The position numbers and the translations under genes were made by a program. Under the pieces are notes generated by a model. The model worked only from the letters and a program-made list of their open reading frames with translations, made no database searches and had not been told where the DNA came from. 21,549 nucleotides of DNA from Thaumasiovibrio sp043421945 (lineage in GTDB: Bacteria > Pseudomonadota > Gammaproteobacteria > Enterobacterales > Vibrionaceae). The DNA lies in NCBI GenBank assembly GCA_043421945.1, contig JBHOGO010000079.1:1-21549 (forward strand), in the 5' to 3' direction. Numbering within the stretch: the stretch's first letter is position 1; every line of letters begins with the position of its first letter. Of this stretch, positions 8,284 through 17,318 are shown piece after piece.

Positions 8284-9948
8284 TTATTTTGGACCATCGT
8301 AGTCATATTTAAAGTATTCAATATCAATACAACCTTCATCATTAGCATTATTCCAAGTAAAAAAACCTAACCTATCGCCAGTCCAATTACCAAAAGTAAT
8401 TTCAAATTTAGGGCCGAAGCATTGGTATACTTCTCCGTCAACGCTGTATTCAAAGAAGGCTGTATTACCTTTATTAGTTGTTCTAATGTAAATACTCTCT
8501 GATTCTATTACTTCACCTTCAATTTCTTCACCTTTCGTGTTCATAAAGAACAACTTACGAACACCTGTGTTAGAAACTTTAATCCCTAATAAATTGAATA
8601 CACCACCAAAGCGCACAAAGCCACCGACCTGATGCGGCTTCATCCCCTGAAGATGAATTTTTGCTTCCGCTATCCCATGCGAGTCACCCATAATTCTTTG
8701 ACTTAATGTGTTACATGCACGCCAAAAATCTAAGTTTGCCCCATTACTGTTTGTCCATTGGTTCGTCTTAGGTCCATAACCTTCACTATCCGGAACCAAC
8801 TGACTTGCTTTCAGACGAAGAAATCCAGGTTTTTCAGTTAATGACCAATGTGTGTCACGTGGATTGTGGTTCCACTCCCATTGCATGCCAAGCCGCTCTT
8901 TAGAAAAGTCATCATCACTTAAAGGAGCTTGTACTGGGAAGCCATTGATTGGTTTTCTATAGCGTTTAACGGGCTCTCCTATACCATCCCCATTTTCATC
9001 GACACCAATCATTGGCCAGTTATCTTCCCATTTTACCGGCTCTAAACATTGCACACGTCCTTGAAAAGGGTCGTCATCATTTTGCACTAGTTGATGCATA
9101 TACCACCATGACTCATCTGGTGCTTGCAGTAATGCACCTTGACTGGCACTTCGATGACCAAATTGACTACCTTTTTGTAGCACAATTTTTTTCTCGTAAG
9201 GACCATAAAGGCTCTCAGAAGATCGAAGAACGATTTGCTTTCTATCATTTTGTGGGTTCTTGACGCCAAGGCCCGTTGAGCTGTCACCAATCGTCCACTC
9301 AGCAAGAAATATGTACCAAAAACCATTAAATTTATATATTTTTGCAGCTTCTGCCCCAATTCCAGAATAGACTTCCTTTCCATTATCGATGATTGATAAC
9401 CCATCCCAACTCATCTCATAGATTACATTGGTATTCACAGGAGAAGGCTTGTCCAAATCTTCTGCTTTTACGCCTGCATTGACTATTATATATGCTTTTT
9501 TAGTCTCTTTATCCCAATAGACAGCCGGATCATCCATTACATAAGATGTATCTAATAATATTTTGGGCTCACTCCATGGACCAGAAATATCTTTTGCTGT
9601 GGTAACCATCAAACCATGATTATAATCAATTTGGTAAATATACCAAGTGCCATCATTATAAGCTAAGTCACCAGCCCATACACCAAAAGAATATCCATTC
9701 ATCCGGTCCCAGTTATACTCTTGAGACCAGTTTAATCGATTAAAACCAAAGCCGACATTAGTCCAATTAACCATATCTTTTGACGCTAAGATTGGCATTC
9801 CTGGTGCCATATGCTGCTTTGATGTGATCATGTAATAAGTATCACCGACCTGTTCAATATCTGAGTCTGGGTAATCTGCATTTAACACTGGGTTTATATA
9901 AGTGCCGTCACCTTGATCACCCCAGCTACCGATTTTAGTATCTAACAT
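8284..9948 (-). CDS. Cytoplasmic GH43 beta-xylosidase-like enzyme
   Basis: This 554-residue enzyme starts directly with the catalytic domain and has no signal peptide, so it should be cytoplasmic. The five-bladed GH43 propeller shows the expected triad: general base D28 (ADYPDSD), pKa-tuning D140 (MDDPAVYWD) and general acid E200 (GAEAAKIYKFNG). From about residue 345 (DDDFSKERLGMQWEWNHNP) a beta-sandwich of the GH43 C-terminal concanavalin-like type follows, as in xylosidases of the GH43_12 kind. In ulvan it would remove xylose from short oligosaccharides made after lyase and sulfatase action; an arabinofuranosidase activity cannot be excluded from sequence. GGAAG lies 10 nt upstream. It is the last gene of the operon, 21 bp after the GH78 gene. 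Confidence 0.85.
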   Translation of the reverse strand: MLDTKIGSWGDQGDGTYINPVLNADYPDSDIEQVGDTYYMITSKQHMAPGMPILASKDMVNWTNVGFGFNRLNWSQEYNWDRMNGYSFGVWAGDLAYNDGTWYIYQIDYNHGLMVTTAKDISGPWSEPKILLDTSYVMDDPAVYWDKETKKAYIIVNAGVKAEDLDKPSPVNTNVIYEMSWDGLSIIDNGKEVYSGIGAEAAKIYKFNGFWYIFLAEWTIGDSSTGLGVKNPQNDRKQIVLRSSESLYGPYEKKIVLQKGSQFGHRSASQGALLQAPDESWWYMHQLVQNDDDPFQGRVQCLEPVKWEDNWPMIGVDENGDGIGEPVKRYRKPINGFPVQAPLSDDDFSKERLGMQWEWNHNPRDTHWSLTEKPGFLRLKASQLVPDSEGYGPKTNQWTNSNGANLDFWRACNTLSQRIMGDSHGIAEAKIHLQGMKPHQVGGFVRFGGVFNLLGIKVSNTGVRKLFFMNTKGEEIEGEVIESESIYIRTTNKGNTAFFEYSVDGEVYQCFGPKFEITFGNWTGDRLGFFTWNNANDEGCIDIEYFKYDYDGPK

Positions 9949-9969
9949 AAGCTTTAACTTCCGTAATTT

Positions 9970-12639
9970 TTAATTAAATGTTAATTCTTTGACATTCTCA
10001 GATAAAGACAATTCATATTGCCCAGAACCAAGAGTCAGTTCTCTAAGATGATTAACCTGTGTGTCATCAAGTGAGATTACTCTATAACCTTCAACACTAA
10101 TAGTCGCTTTAGAATTGAAAGGAATATCAACTTTCAGTCTATAAGTATTTTTACTCTGACACGACCATGAAACTTTCACATCACCATAACTTGTAGAATA
10201 AAACCCTGCTGCATAGCCGAGCCTTTCCGTGAATCTTGGATTAATCGTTAACTGTTGAAAGCCAGGTTTAGATTCGTTTGATTTTATTCCAAGAATATTA
10301 CTGTAAAGCCATTGTCCAACGGCACCATAAGCATAATGGTTAAAAGAATTCATACTCGGGTCACGTAATGAACCATCTTCTTTTATACCATTCCAATGTT
10401 CCCAGATGGTCGTCGCTCCTAACTTAACTTGATGCAACCACGATGGATAGGTCTCATTCAATAACAAATTATAGGCAATATCAGCAAACCCATTATCACT
10501 TAGCGCATCGCAAATATGGGGTGTTCCAAGAAACCCTGTATTCAAATGTCCATTATTTTTTTTAATTAATGAAACAAGCCCCAATGCAATTTTCTTTTTC
10601 TGCTCAGGTGAAACCAAATCAAAATACAGAGGAAGAATATGTGAGGTTTGCGTTTTTGGAAGGCGATCACATTCAGGTCCAACAAATTCTGTCACATATT
10701 TATGACGAATGTTGTCATATAGGGACGTAAAGTATGACTGATCTTTTTCGTAGCCTAATATATCCGCTATTTTCGCTAATAAATTGGTGGAATAGGCAAA
10801 GTATGCAGTTCCTGTAAGGGGAGTTGGTGTTCCGCCAAATAGACTTCCTTCTTCAGCATCAAGTGCTAGCCAATCACCAAATTGGATACCAAAATCATAA
10901 ACATAGTCAATTGAATTTTTTTCAACGAAATCAATGTATTTACACATTGCTTCGTAGTGATTTGCCAATACCTCTTTGTCACCATACATCTGGTACAGAT
11001 GCCAAGGGATAACAATAACAGCATCCCCCCACCCCGCGGCAGAATGAGTGCTCTTCTTGAAAAATGGATGCGAGTCTAGCCTACCTGTCAGTGTATCGGG
11101 AACTACGAAAGGGATACCACCATCAGGAAGTTGGTCATGAGAAAGATCGTTCAACCATTTTGAGAAAAAACTTTTAGAGTCATATAAATAACAAGCCGTT
11201 TTGGAGAAAATTTGCGCATCGCCAGTCCAGCCTAATCTCTCATCCCGCTGAGGGCAATCGGTAGGAATATCAACAAAGTTTCCTCTCATTCCCCAACGAA
11301 TATTTTCGTGTAACTTGTTAAGAAGAGGGTTTGAGCACTCAAAATGTCCAGTTTTCTCCATTGATGAGTGCAATACTACAGCTTCAATATGATTAATCAT
11401 TATAGCGCTAGATGACTTAACGATTCGACAATAACGGAAACCTTGAAATGAGAAATGTGGACTATACGTATAGCGGTTTTCTGGGCCAATAATAAATGTA
11501 TTTTTTTGGGCTGCTGTACGAAGGTTTTCTATATGTGCATTACCATCTTTATCAAGTACTTCAAAATGTTCAATGGTTAGCTGATCATCAACCTCCCCCA
11601 ACACACTAAACTCAATAAAACCTGATATATTTTGACCAAAATCGACAATTTCCTCACCACAGGGACTCTTAAAAATTGATTGTGGTTTTAGTCTCTCGAT
11701 TTGTTCAACACCACATGCTATTTGTGGGTTAAGAACAGTACTGTCAAATGGGATAACTTGACAATTTACCCAATCATCCTCCACTAACTGAGTTAGATTC
11801 CATTGAGAGATTTCTTTTCTTGCATCATAAATTTCACCATCATAGACACTCGAAAAAACAACAGGAGACTCTGTAAACACCCATGAATCGTCACTCACTA
11901 TCACTTTTTCTTTTCCATCTTTATAGCGCACAACAATTTGGCAGATAATCCCAGGAGACTCACCGTAAATAGCGCTATCGCCAAGCCAACCTAATCGTCC
12001 ACAGTACCAACCTGCACCGATATGGAAAGCAATCACGTTATCATTTTTTATCTGCTCTGTAATGTCTGTGGACTGATATAAATGATTATTTTTATAGCTC
12101 GTAAACCCTGGTTTCAGGACTCCATCAATGACTTCTTTTCCATTAAAATACGCTTGATAAATCCCACCTGCTGTCGCATGCATAGTGACCGATTCAACAA
12201 GTTCCAGTTTTTCAATATTAAAACTATTCTTGATATAAAAGGCTTGTTGCTCGTATGGTTCATTACTGCGGCTACAAACAATATAACTCGCAAGCCAAGG
12301 TTCATTTACAATACCAGTAATAAAGGTAGATGACTTCCACTCTGAAACTTGATTGTAGTTATTCCAACACTTCACTCTAAGAAAGTACTTTGTAGAACTA
12401 TGTAAATCAATAGTATCCATTTTTACATTTGCACTACTCTTACTCTGAATTCTTCCTGAATCTAAGAGAATATCATCAAAGCTATCAACCGATGAAAGTT
12501 GATACTGATATGCAACCTGCTCTTCATTTCTATGTGAGCTTTTCACTTTCCATGTGAGAGTTGGAAGAGATTCAAGGCAATTCACTTCAAGTAAATTATT
12601 GAGATAAAGGTTTTCAATATTAAACATAGATTCTTTCAT
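9970..12639 (-). CDS. Cytoplasmic GH78 alpha-L-rhamnosidase
   Basis: This enzyme should release terminal L-rhamnose from ulvan oligosaccharides. With the start at 12639 it has 889 residues in the standard GH78 order: N-terminal Ig-like domain (about 1-110), rhamnosidase N domain (about 115-300), a beta-sandwich domain, the (alpha/alpha)6 catalytic barrel (about 430-790) and a C-terminal beta domain. The hallmark DIPTDCPQRDERLGWTGD is at about 457-474, with E467 the likely general acid; E747 in TTIWEHWNG is the likely general base. There is no signal peptide. The start is uncertain: an in-frame ATG at 12684 would add 15 residues and has AGGAG 13 nt upstream, but it lies inside an RNA hairpin. 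The 12639 ATG has only a weak AAGAA but puts the known domain at the N-terminus. Confidence 0.9.
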   Translation of the reverse strand: MKESMFNIENLYLNNLLEVNCLESLPTLTWKVKSSHRNEEQVAYQYQLSSVDSFDDILLDSGRIQSKSSANVKMDTIDLHSSTKYFLRVKCWNNYNQVSEWKSSTFITGIVNEPWLASYIVCSRSNEPYEQQAFYIKNSFNIEKLELVESVTMHATAGGIYQAYFNGKEVIDGVLKPGFTSYKNNHLYQSTDITEQIKNDNVIAFHIGAGWYCGRLGWLGDSAIYGESPGIICQIVVRYKDGKEKVIVSDDSWVFTESPVVFSSVYDGEIYDARKEISQWNLTQLVEDDWVNCQVIPFDSTVLNPQIACGVEQIERLKPQSIFKSPCGEEIVDFGQNISGFIEFSVLGEVDDQLTIEHFEVLDKDGNAHIENLRTAAQKNTFIIGPENRYTYSPHFSFQGFRYCRIVKSSSAIMINHIEAVVLHSSMEKTGHFECSNPLLNKLHENIRWGMRGNFVDIPTDCPQRDERLGWTGDAQIFSKTACYLYDSKSFFSKWLNDLSHDQLPDGGIPFVVPDTLTGRLDSHPFFKKSTHSAAGWGDAVIVIPWHLYQMYGDKEVLANHYEAMCKYIDFVEKNSIDYVYDFGIQFGDWLALDAEEGSLFGGTPTPLTGTAYFAYSTNLLAKIADILGYEKDQSYFTSLYDNIRHKYVTEFVGPECDRLPKTQTSHILPLYFDLVSPEQKKKIALGLVSLIKKNNGHLNTGFLGTPHICDALSDNGFADIAYNLLLNETYPSWLHQVKLGATTIWEHWNGIKEDGSLRDPSMNSFNHYAYGAVGQWLYSNILGIKSNESKPGFQQLTINPRFTERLGYAAGFYSTSYGDVKVSWSCQSKNTYRLKVDIPFNSKATISVEGYRVISLDDTQVNHLRELTLGSGQYELSLSENVKELTFN

Positions 12640-12668
12640 AAATATTCTTCGACGACTATAAATTATGA

Positions 12669-12702
12669 AGGAGCACATACACATATCTAGGTATATGCTC
12701 CT
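12669..12702 (-). promoter_or_regulatory. Intercistronic RNA hairpin before the GH78 gene
   Basis: Arms 12691-12702 and 12669-12680 form a 12-bp stem with a 10-nt loop. The one imperfect position is a U-G wobble in the - strand RNA but a C-A mismatch on the + strand, so the structure suits the operon mRNA. No U-run follows, so it is not a classical terminator. Its 5' arm contains AGGAG, a possible GH78 ribosome-binding site that would be hidden when the hairpin is closed. Confidence 0.6.
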
Positions 12703-12717
12703 ATCATTTTTGCAGAG

Positions 12718-14493
12718 TTAATCTGTGGCTAATGTTGTTTCATACTCAGGTTTACGTACGGCTTTAAGTAAGCCCAAACCTATCAGTGCAATAATTATAG
12801 ACATAAACAAGAATACCATTCGTCCCCAAAGAGGATTTGGCACCAGCGTCAAGAGTAGGATAAATCCAGCAGCAACTAAAACCATTTTGCCGAGTACTGA
12901 ATTTTGTTTATTATCTAATTCAATACTTTTTGCTGTTTCTTCAACGATGACTTCTGTGTCTACATTGCTAAAGAACTGATTAACTGCATCTTCACGGTCA
13001 GCAGGTAGCCCTTTATAGAAAAACTGCGATGCGACAAAGAACGGTAGTGTAATACAGCCATGGCCGATCAACCCGAGAGTGACTGATTTCATTTCTGCAT
13101 ATTCACGCGATGTTAATGGTTGGTCTAAACTGAGCAACGACTGCATCATTTCTGGAGTGATAACAAATGCGATGACAGCAGAGACACACATACCGACAAG
13201 AATTGTTCCTCCTACAGCCCAATCTGGTGTTTTTTTGATATAGAACCCTAAAAATGCTGGAATCAATACAGGGAAGCCAATAAGGGTATTAATTAGCATT
13301 GTAAGGTCAAATAGCCCGAACTGTCTTAATGTCGATAGCCCTAGAGATGCAAGGATAATGATCACACCAAAAATAGCTGTCAGCGTTTTACCGACTTTGA
13401 GTAAATGCTTTTCAGATGCATTTTTGTTGATGTATGGTTCATAGATACTTTTTAATATTATACCTGCATTACCATTTAAACCAGAATCCATCGATGACAT
13501 CGTCGCTGCAAATATAGCCGAAAGCAGAAGGCCAATCATCCCTACAGGCATTTCTCTCTTAACAAATATGTAGTAGGTTGCATCCTGTACGCGGTTACCA
13601 AGACCGGTTATCCCCCATGTTGAAGGATCAGGGTAGTTACCTGCAACAAACCATACTGGTAAGAACCACACTAATGGACCGACAAGCATTAAAGTAGCAG
13701 CTAGCAGCGCTGCTTTTCTTGCATGCTGAGTATCCTTAGCTGTAATATACCGATACGAGCTCAACATGTTATTCGTCGTCAAGAACTGCTTCAAGAACAT
13801 ACATAAGAACCAACCGATAAATAAGTAAGTATAATTATACCCATCACCGATGAATGCATTTTCTGGTAAACCATTTTGTAGTAATGGGGTTACGCCGCCA
13901 GTTTTCCAAACAGCCACTAAGCCCGTTACCAGCGTCATAACTGTTAGTATGACCATTTGCATAAAATCAGATGCTATAACTGCCCAGCTTCCCCCGATCA
14001 TTGACATAAACACTACAACAGCACCACAAAGTACAATGGTAACCTCTAGTGGGACATCAATGACGGCACTAGCAAAGACACCTAGAGCATTAACCCAAAT
14101 AGCGGCTTGGAGAATACCTAAAGGCATTTTAGCCCAAAGTACTATTTGCTCATTTACCTTTCCAAAACGCATCCTTACACCTTCCATAGGTGTAATTACA
14201 CGCATTTGTCGAGCTTTCGCGGCGAAAAACAGGTAGTTACAAATAAAACCTAGAGCAGAAGCGTAAAAAACAACGACCGCAACAGCAAAGCCACCCGTTA
14301 ATGATTTACCCATGTGACCAGTAAATGTCATTGCACTTACCGCTGTCATGAATGAGGTAGAACCTACCATCCACCATAACATTTTACCGCCGCCTCTAAA
14401 GTAATCACTCGTATTCGAACTAAATTTTCTGAAGGCCCAACCAATCGCGATCAAAAATCCAAAATAGACAAATAATATGGCTATATCAATCAT
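12718..14493 (-). CDS. Sodium:solute symporter (SSS family)
   Basis: This 591-residue inner-membrane transporter has about 13-14 hydrophobic helices, with the SSS pattern at the start (FVYFGFLIAIGWAFRKFSSNTSDYFRGGGKMLWWMVGSTSFMTAVSAMTFTG). The early Ser/Thr-rich helix with SAMTFTG is the usual sodium and substrate region. The length fits the family. Placed between a cytoplasmic sulfatase and two cytoplasmic exo-hydrolases, it is the best candidate for importing ulvan oligosaccharides. No other inner-membrane transporter is present in the window. A hydrophilic stretch at about 495-530 separates the last helices. The ribosome-binding site is GAGAGGG just before the ATG. The sulfatase gene is 34 bp upstream. 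Substrate is inferred from context only. Confidence 0.88.
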   Translation of the reverse strand: MIDIAILFVYFGFLIAIGWAFRKFSSNTSDYFRGGGKMLWWMVGSTSFMTAVSAMTFTGHMGKSLTGGFAVAVVVFYASALGFICNYLFFAAKARQMRVITPMEGVRMRFGKVNEQIVLWAKMPLGILQAAIWVNALGVFASAVIDVPLEVTIVLCGAVVVFMSMIGGSWAVIASDFMQMVILTVMTLVTGLVAVWKTGGVTPLLQNGLPENAFIGDGYNYTYLFIGWFLCMFLKQFLTTNNMLSSYRYITAKDTQHARKAALLAATLMLVGPLVWFLPVWFVAGNYPDPSTWGITGLGNRVQDATYYIFVKREMPVGMIGLLLSAIFAATMSSMDSGLNGNAGIILKSIYEPYINKNASEKHLLKVGKTLTAIFGVIIILASLGLSTLRQFGLFDLTMLINTLIGFPVLIPAFLGFYIKKTPDWAVGGTILVGMCVSAVIAFVITPEMMQSLLSLDQPLTSREYAEMKSVTLGLIGHGCITLPFFVASQFFYKGLPADREDAVNQFFSNVDTEVIVEETAKSIELDNKQNSVLGKMVLVAAGFILLLTLVPNPLWGRMVFLFMSIIIALIGLGLLKAVRKPEYETTLATD

Positions 14494-14527
14494 ACATCCC
14501 TCTCAACTTTCATTGATAATTTATTAA

Positions 14528-15847
14528 TTACAGTGCGACTTCATGATCAAAAACAATCCGTTGCTTAGATTCTTTAACCGGTGCATCGACAATATCTGGA
14601 ACAGCATGACCTATATCGTTTAGCTGTTTAACAAGGGTATCCCTAAGTTTATTGACTACTTTCACATGTGATGTATAGCCGATTAAATTATCCAACTCAT
14701 AAGGATCAGCTTGTAAGTCATATAAGAAGTCATCTGCATAGATATTTTCTTCCGTTTGCTTAATACTGTATTTCCAACGACATGTTCTGATGCAACGACC
14801 TACATGAGACTCGCTAATTTCAACGTAGGCATGATTTCTTACGGCTTTATCTTTTTTCTCAACAAGAGGTAGTAAAGATTGCCCTGACATCTCTGTTGGG
14901 ATTTCAATTCCGCATGCATCTAAAATCGTAGGAGCAACATCTACTAAGCTAACTGGGTTCCCAAATCGACCTCCACGATCAAATTGTCCGCCAGCCATCA
15001 CCATTGGGATTTTGATAGAGGCATCATGGCAAGAGCGTTTATATTCATCGTTTCTGGTTTTGAAGTGACAACCATGATCAGAAGTAAAGATAACAATGGT
15101 GTCATCTAATAGGTTCAGACTTCTCAGCACATCTTTTAAGCGTCCATAAGCTTCATCAATGCGCTTAACCATGCCGTAGTAACCAGGTAAATGTGAAGCA
15201 CTTGTTCCCCCTAAGGCTTTCAAATCTGGCGGTGTCCAGTTATCTAAATAACGTTCGCTGTAACCTGTTGGTGCTGGGAAGTCATCACGATGGTTTTGCA
15301 TATGCGGCTCTAGCAAAGAGACCATCATGTAGAAAGGCGAATCTTTATTATCATCTATATAGCGGATAGCTTCATCGACAATCGCATCAACTCGATAGCC
15401 AGGCAACTTCAGTTCATTACCAACTTCATCAAAAACGACTGTTCGGTAAGCATCTGATACAAACTCAGGTATATTAGCTGCTCTCCACGTTTGATAACCA
15501 CCTTGTGGACTATCGAAAGGGCCAACGCAAGAAGCATTCAAATGCCACTTCCCGAAATATCCTGTCTTGTACCCCGATTCATTAAAGTAGTGTGCCAGCG
15601 TTCGTTCATCAGAAGATAAGCTATCACCATTTGTATTACAGTTTGTTTCTGATGCGTACTTACCTGTTTGTAAACATGCTCTTGCTGGTAAACAAACGGG
15701 TTGAGGTGTGAATGCATTTTCAAAATGCGTGCCTCGAACCGCATCGTAATCAAGGTTAGGAGTCAAGTCCATTGGATTACCGTGCACCCCGAGAGTGTCA
15801 AATCTTTGTTGATCGGTAAAAAAAATTATGACGTTCTTTTTTTTCAT
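14528..15847 (-). CDS. Cytoplasmic S1 sulfatase
   Basis: This 439-residue type I sulfatase carries the C-x-P-x-R signature as C52-L-P-A-R56, in which the Cys must be converted to formylglycine. Metal-binding residues are visible at D12 (FFTDQQ) and D257-H258 (FTSDHG). GKWH at about 99-102 is the usual substrate-site motif. It starts at MKKKNVIIFF with no signal peptide, so it acts in the cytoplasm. As first gene of the operon with the symporter, GH78 and GH43, it probably removes sulfate from imported ulvan oligosaccharides (rhamnose 3-sulfate is the main candidate). AGGA lies 11 nt before the start. The gene for its maturation enzyme is not in the window. Confidence 0.9.
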   Translation of the reverse strand: MKKKNVIIFFTDQQRFDTLGVHGNPMDLTPNLDYDAVRGTHFENAFTPQPVCLPARACLQTGKYASETNCNTNGDSLSSDERTLAHYFNESGYKTGYFGKWHLNASCVGPFDSPQGGYQTWRAANIPEFVSDAYRTVVFDEVGNELKLPGYRVDAIVDEAIRYIDDNKDSPFYMMVSLLEPHMQNHRDDFPAPTGYSERYLDNWTPPDLKALGGTSASHLPGYYGMVKRIDEAYGRLKDVLRSLNLLDDTIVIFTSDHGCHFKTRNDEYKRSCHDASIKIPMVMAGGQFDRGGRFGNPVSLVDVAPTILDACGIEIPTEMSGQSLLPLVEKKDKAVRNHAYVEISESHVGRCIRTCRWKYSIKQTEENIYADDFLYDLQADPYELDNLIGYTSHVKVVNKLRDTLVKQLNDIGHAVPDIVDAPVKESKQRIVFDHEVAL

Positions 15848-15957
15848 TAGTTATAAATCCTGATATTTCAATACAATAAAAAACGCACACCCTACATTGG
15901 TAAAACGCTATTTCACTTTGATTCTGATATATTAAAATATAAAAGAGAAAGTAATCC

Positions 15958-15973
15958 TGAGAGCTAAACCACA
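15958..15973. promoter_or_regulatory. CRP-like site, copy 1
   Basis: TGAGA-GCTAAA-CCACA matches the TGTGA-N6-TCACA consensus at 8 of 10 positions. It shares the 14-mer GAGCTAAACCACAA (15961-15974) with copy 2. Its centre is about 119 bp upstream of the sulfatase start codon. Confidence 0.5.
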
Positions 15974-16008
15974 ATTCAACATTACACAAGAAGAGATGAA
16001 ACATGTTG

Positions 16009-16024
16009 CGTGAGCTAAACCACA
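16009..16024. promoter_or_regulatory. CRP-like site, copy 2
   Basis: CGTGA-GCTAAA-CCACA matches the CRP consensus at 8 of 10 positions and is a direct repeat of copy 1, offset by 51 bp (about five helical turns). Its centre is about 110 bp upstream of the GH88 start. Confidence 0.55.
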
Positions 16025-16063
16025 AACGGGAAATTAGATAACGTACATAATAAAAAAAGATAA

Positions 16064-16089
16064 TTGCGTTGCTTTATTTATGAACGCAA
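16064..16089. promoter_or_regulatory. TTGCGTT inverted repeat before the GH88 gene
   Basis: TTGCGTT (16064-16070) and AACGCAA (16083-16089) form a 7-bp inverted repeat with a 12-nt spacer, 37 bp before the GH88 ATG. A further direct TGTTGCGT at 16004-16011 is the exact reverse complement of ACGCAACA at 16084-16091. It may be an operator or a leader hairpin. Confidence 0.4.
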
Positions 16090-16126
16090 CATTTAAAATA
16101 TATTTTACAAATAAAGAGAAGTATTA

Positions 16127-17290
16127 ATGACAACTACCGATGTAGATACATTTGACACGACTATTTTTTGTCCAGACTTTGTTGACAGCTCAATCAAACG
16201 TGTTTTAAAAAAAATTGACCTCATGATGACTGTCTACCATGACGGTTTCCCAGCTTCTGCTAGCGAAAACTTGGTTTATCCTAAAATTGAGAACACCCAG
16301 TGGACAACATGCTTTTGGCCTGGTTTATTATGGCTTGCTTATGAATACACCAACGATGAAAAGTATCGAGCCCTTGGTGAATCATTAATGGAAAAGTATG
16401 AAGAAAGACTAGATAAAAAGATTTGTTTGGAAACTCATGACCTTGGCTTCTTGTACACTCTTTCTTGTCTTGCCCCATATAAGATAACTAATAATCAAAA
16501 AGCCAAAGAGTTAGCGATTAGAGCTGCTGATGTGCTTATCGGGCGTTATCATGATAAGGCTAAAGTTATTCAAGCTTGGGGAAACGTGAATGATCCAAAT
16601 CATAAAATTCGCATGATTATTGATTGTAATATGAACCTCCCCCTTCTTTATTGGGCTACCGATGTCACTGGCGACCCTAAGTATCGCGATATCGCTTTAA
16701 GTCATTTAGAACAGTCAAATAAGCATATTATTCGCGAAGATTCATCAACACATCACACCTATTTTTTTGATAAAACCAATGGTGAGGCTATTGGCGGTAA
16801 AACATTCCAAGGATATTCTGATGAATCAACTTGGGCTAGAGGTCAAGCATGGGGGGTATACGGACTTGCATTAAGCTACATGCATACCAATGATTATAGT
16901 TTAATTGAGAAATCCAAGAAGCTTGCAAACTACTTCATTGACCGATTGCCTGAGGATCTTGTTGCCTACTGGGACCTCACTTTCACGAGTGGTGACGAAC
17001 CTAGAGATAGCTCTGCAACTGCCATTTTCCTTTGTGGCCTACAGGAGTTGCTTAGACACATTCCTGAAGATGATATCGATAGGAAAAAATACATCAACTT
17101 CGTTGAGCAAGCATTAGTCAATCTATCAGACTCATACATCAGTGATAGTGACGATGAATACGGTATTCTTCTTCACGGCACCTATGCGAAGCCTGATGGT
17201 AGAGGCATCGATGAATTCTGCATTTGGGGCGATTATTTTTTTCTCGAGTCTTTGATACGTAAGCGCACTGATTGGAATACATACTGGTAA
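16127..17290 (+). CDS. GH88 unsaturated glucuronyl hydrolase
   Basis: This 387-residue cytoplasmic enzyme should hydrate and release the 4,5-unsaturated uronate left at the non-reducing end by ulvan lyases; the product opens to a 5-keto sugar that can enter KDG metabolism. The (alpha/alpha)6 fold motifs are clear: TTCFWPGLLWLAYEYTND, THDLGFLY with D105, MIIDCNMNLPLLYW with D166, and ESTWARGQAWGVYG at about 233-246. The D105-D166 spacing of 61 equals the D88-D149 pair of the Bacillus GL1 enzyme (recalled, not searched). The length and motifs favour GH88 over GH105. There is no signal peptide. AGAGAAG precedes the ATG. It is transcribed divergently from the sulfatase operon, apparently as its own unit. 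Confidence 0.92.
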   Translation: MTTTDVDTFDTTIFCPDFVDSSIKRVLKKIDLMMTVYHDGFPASASENLVYPKIENTQWTTCFWPGLLWLAYEYTNDEKYRALGESLMEKYEERLDKKICLETHDLGFLYTLSCLAPYKITNNQKAKELAIRAADVLIGRYHDKAKVIQAWGNVNDPNHKIRMIIDCNMNLPLLYWATDVTGDPKYRDIALSHLEQSNKHIIREDSSTHHTYFFDKTNGEAIGGKTFQGYSDESTWARGQAWGVYGLALSYMHTNDYSLIEKSKKLANYFIDRLPEDLVAYWDLTFTSGDEPRDSSATAIFLCGLQELLRHIPEDDIDRKKYINFVEQALVNLSDSYISDSDDEYGILLHGTYAKPDGRGIDEFCIWGDYFFLESLIRKRTDWNTYW

Positions 17291-17318
17291 TTATTTATAG
17301 CATTGTTTCTGTGATAAT

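Larger units (their letters stand above)
15848..16126. promoter_or_regulatory. Divergent promoter region of the two cytoplasmic-enzyme units
   Basis: This 279-bp gap separates the - strand sulfatase operon from the + strand GH88 gene and must hold both promoters. It has two near-identical CRP-like sites and an inverted repeat, listed separately. I see no gene in it. Confidence 0.7.

Noticed and set aside
13850..14236. 128-codon + strand frame inside the symporter gene
   Set aside because: It is antisense to a clear SSS gene and its composition is that of a shadow frame.
16127..17290. GH105 unsaturated rhamnogalacturonyl hydrolase
   Set aside because: The motifs around D105 and D166 and their 61-residue spacing fit GH88 better; the two families are related, so a profile search should confirm it.
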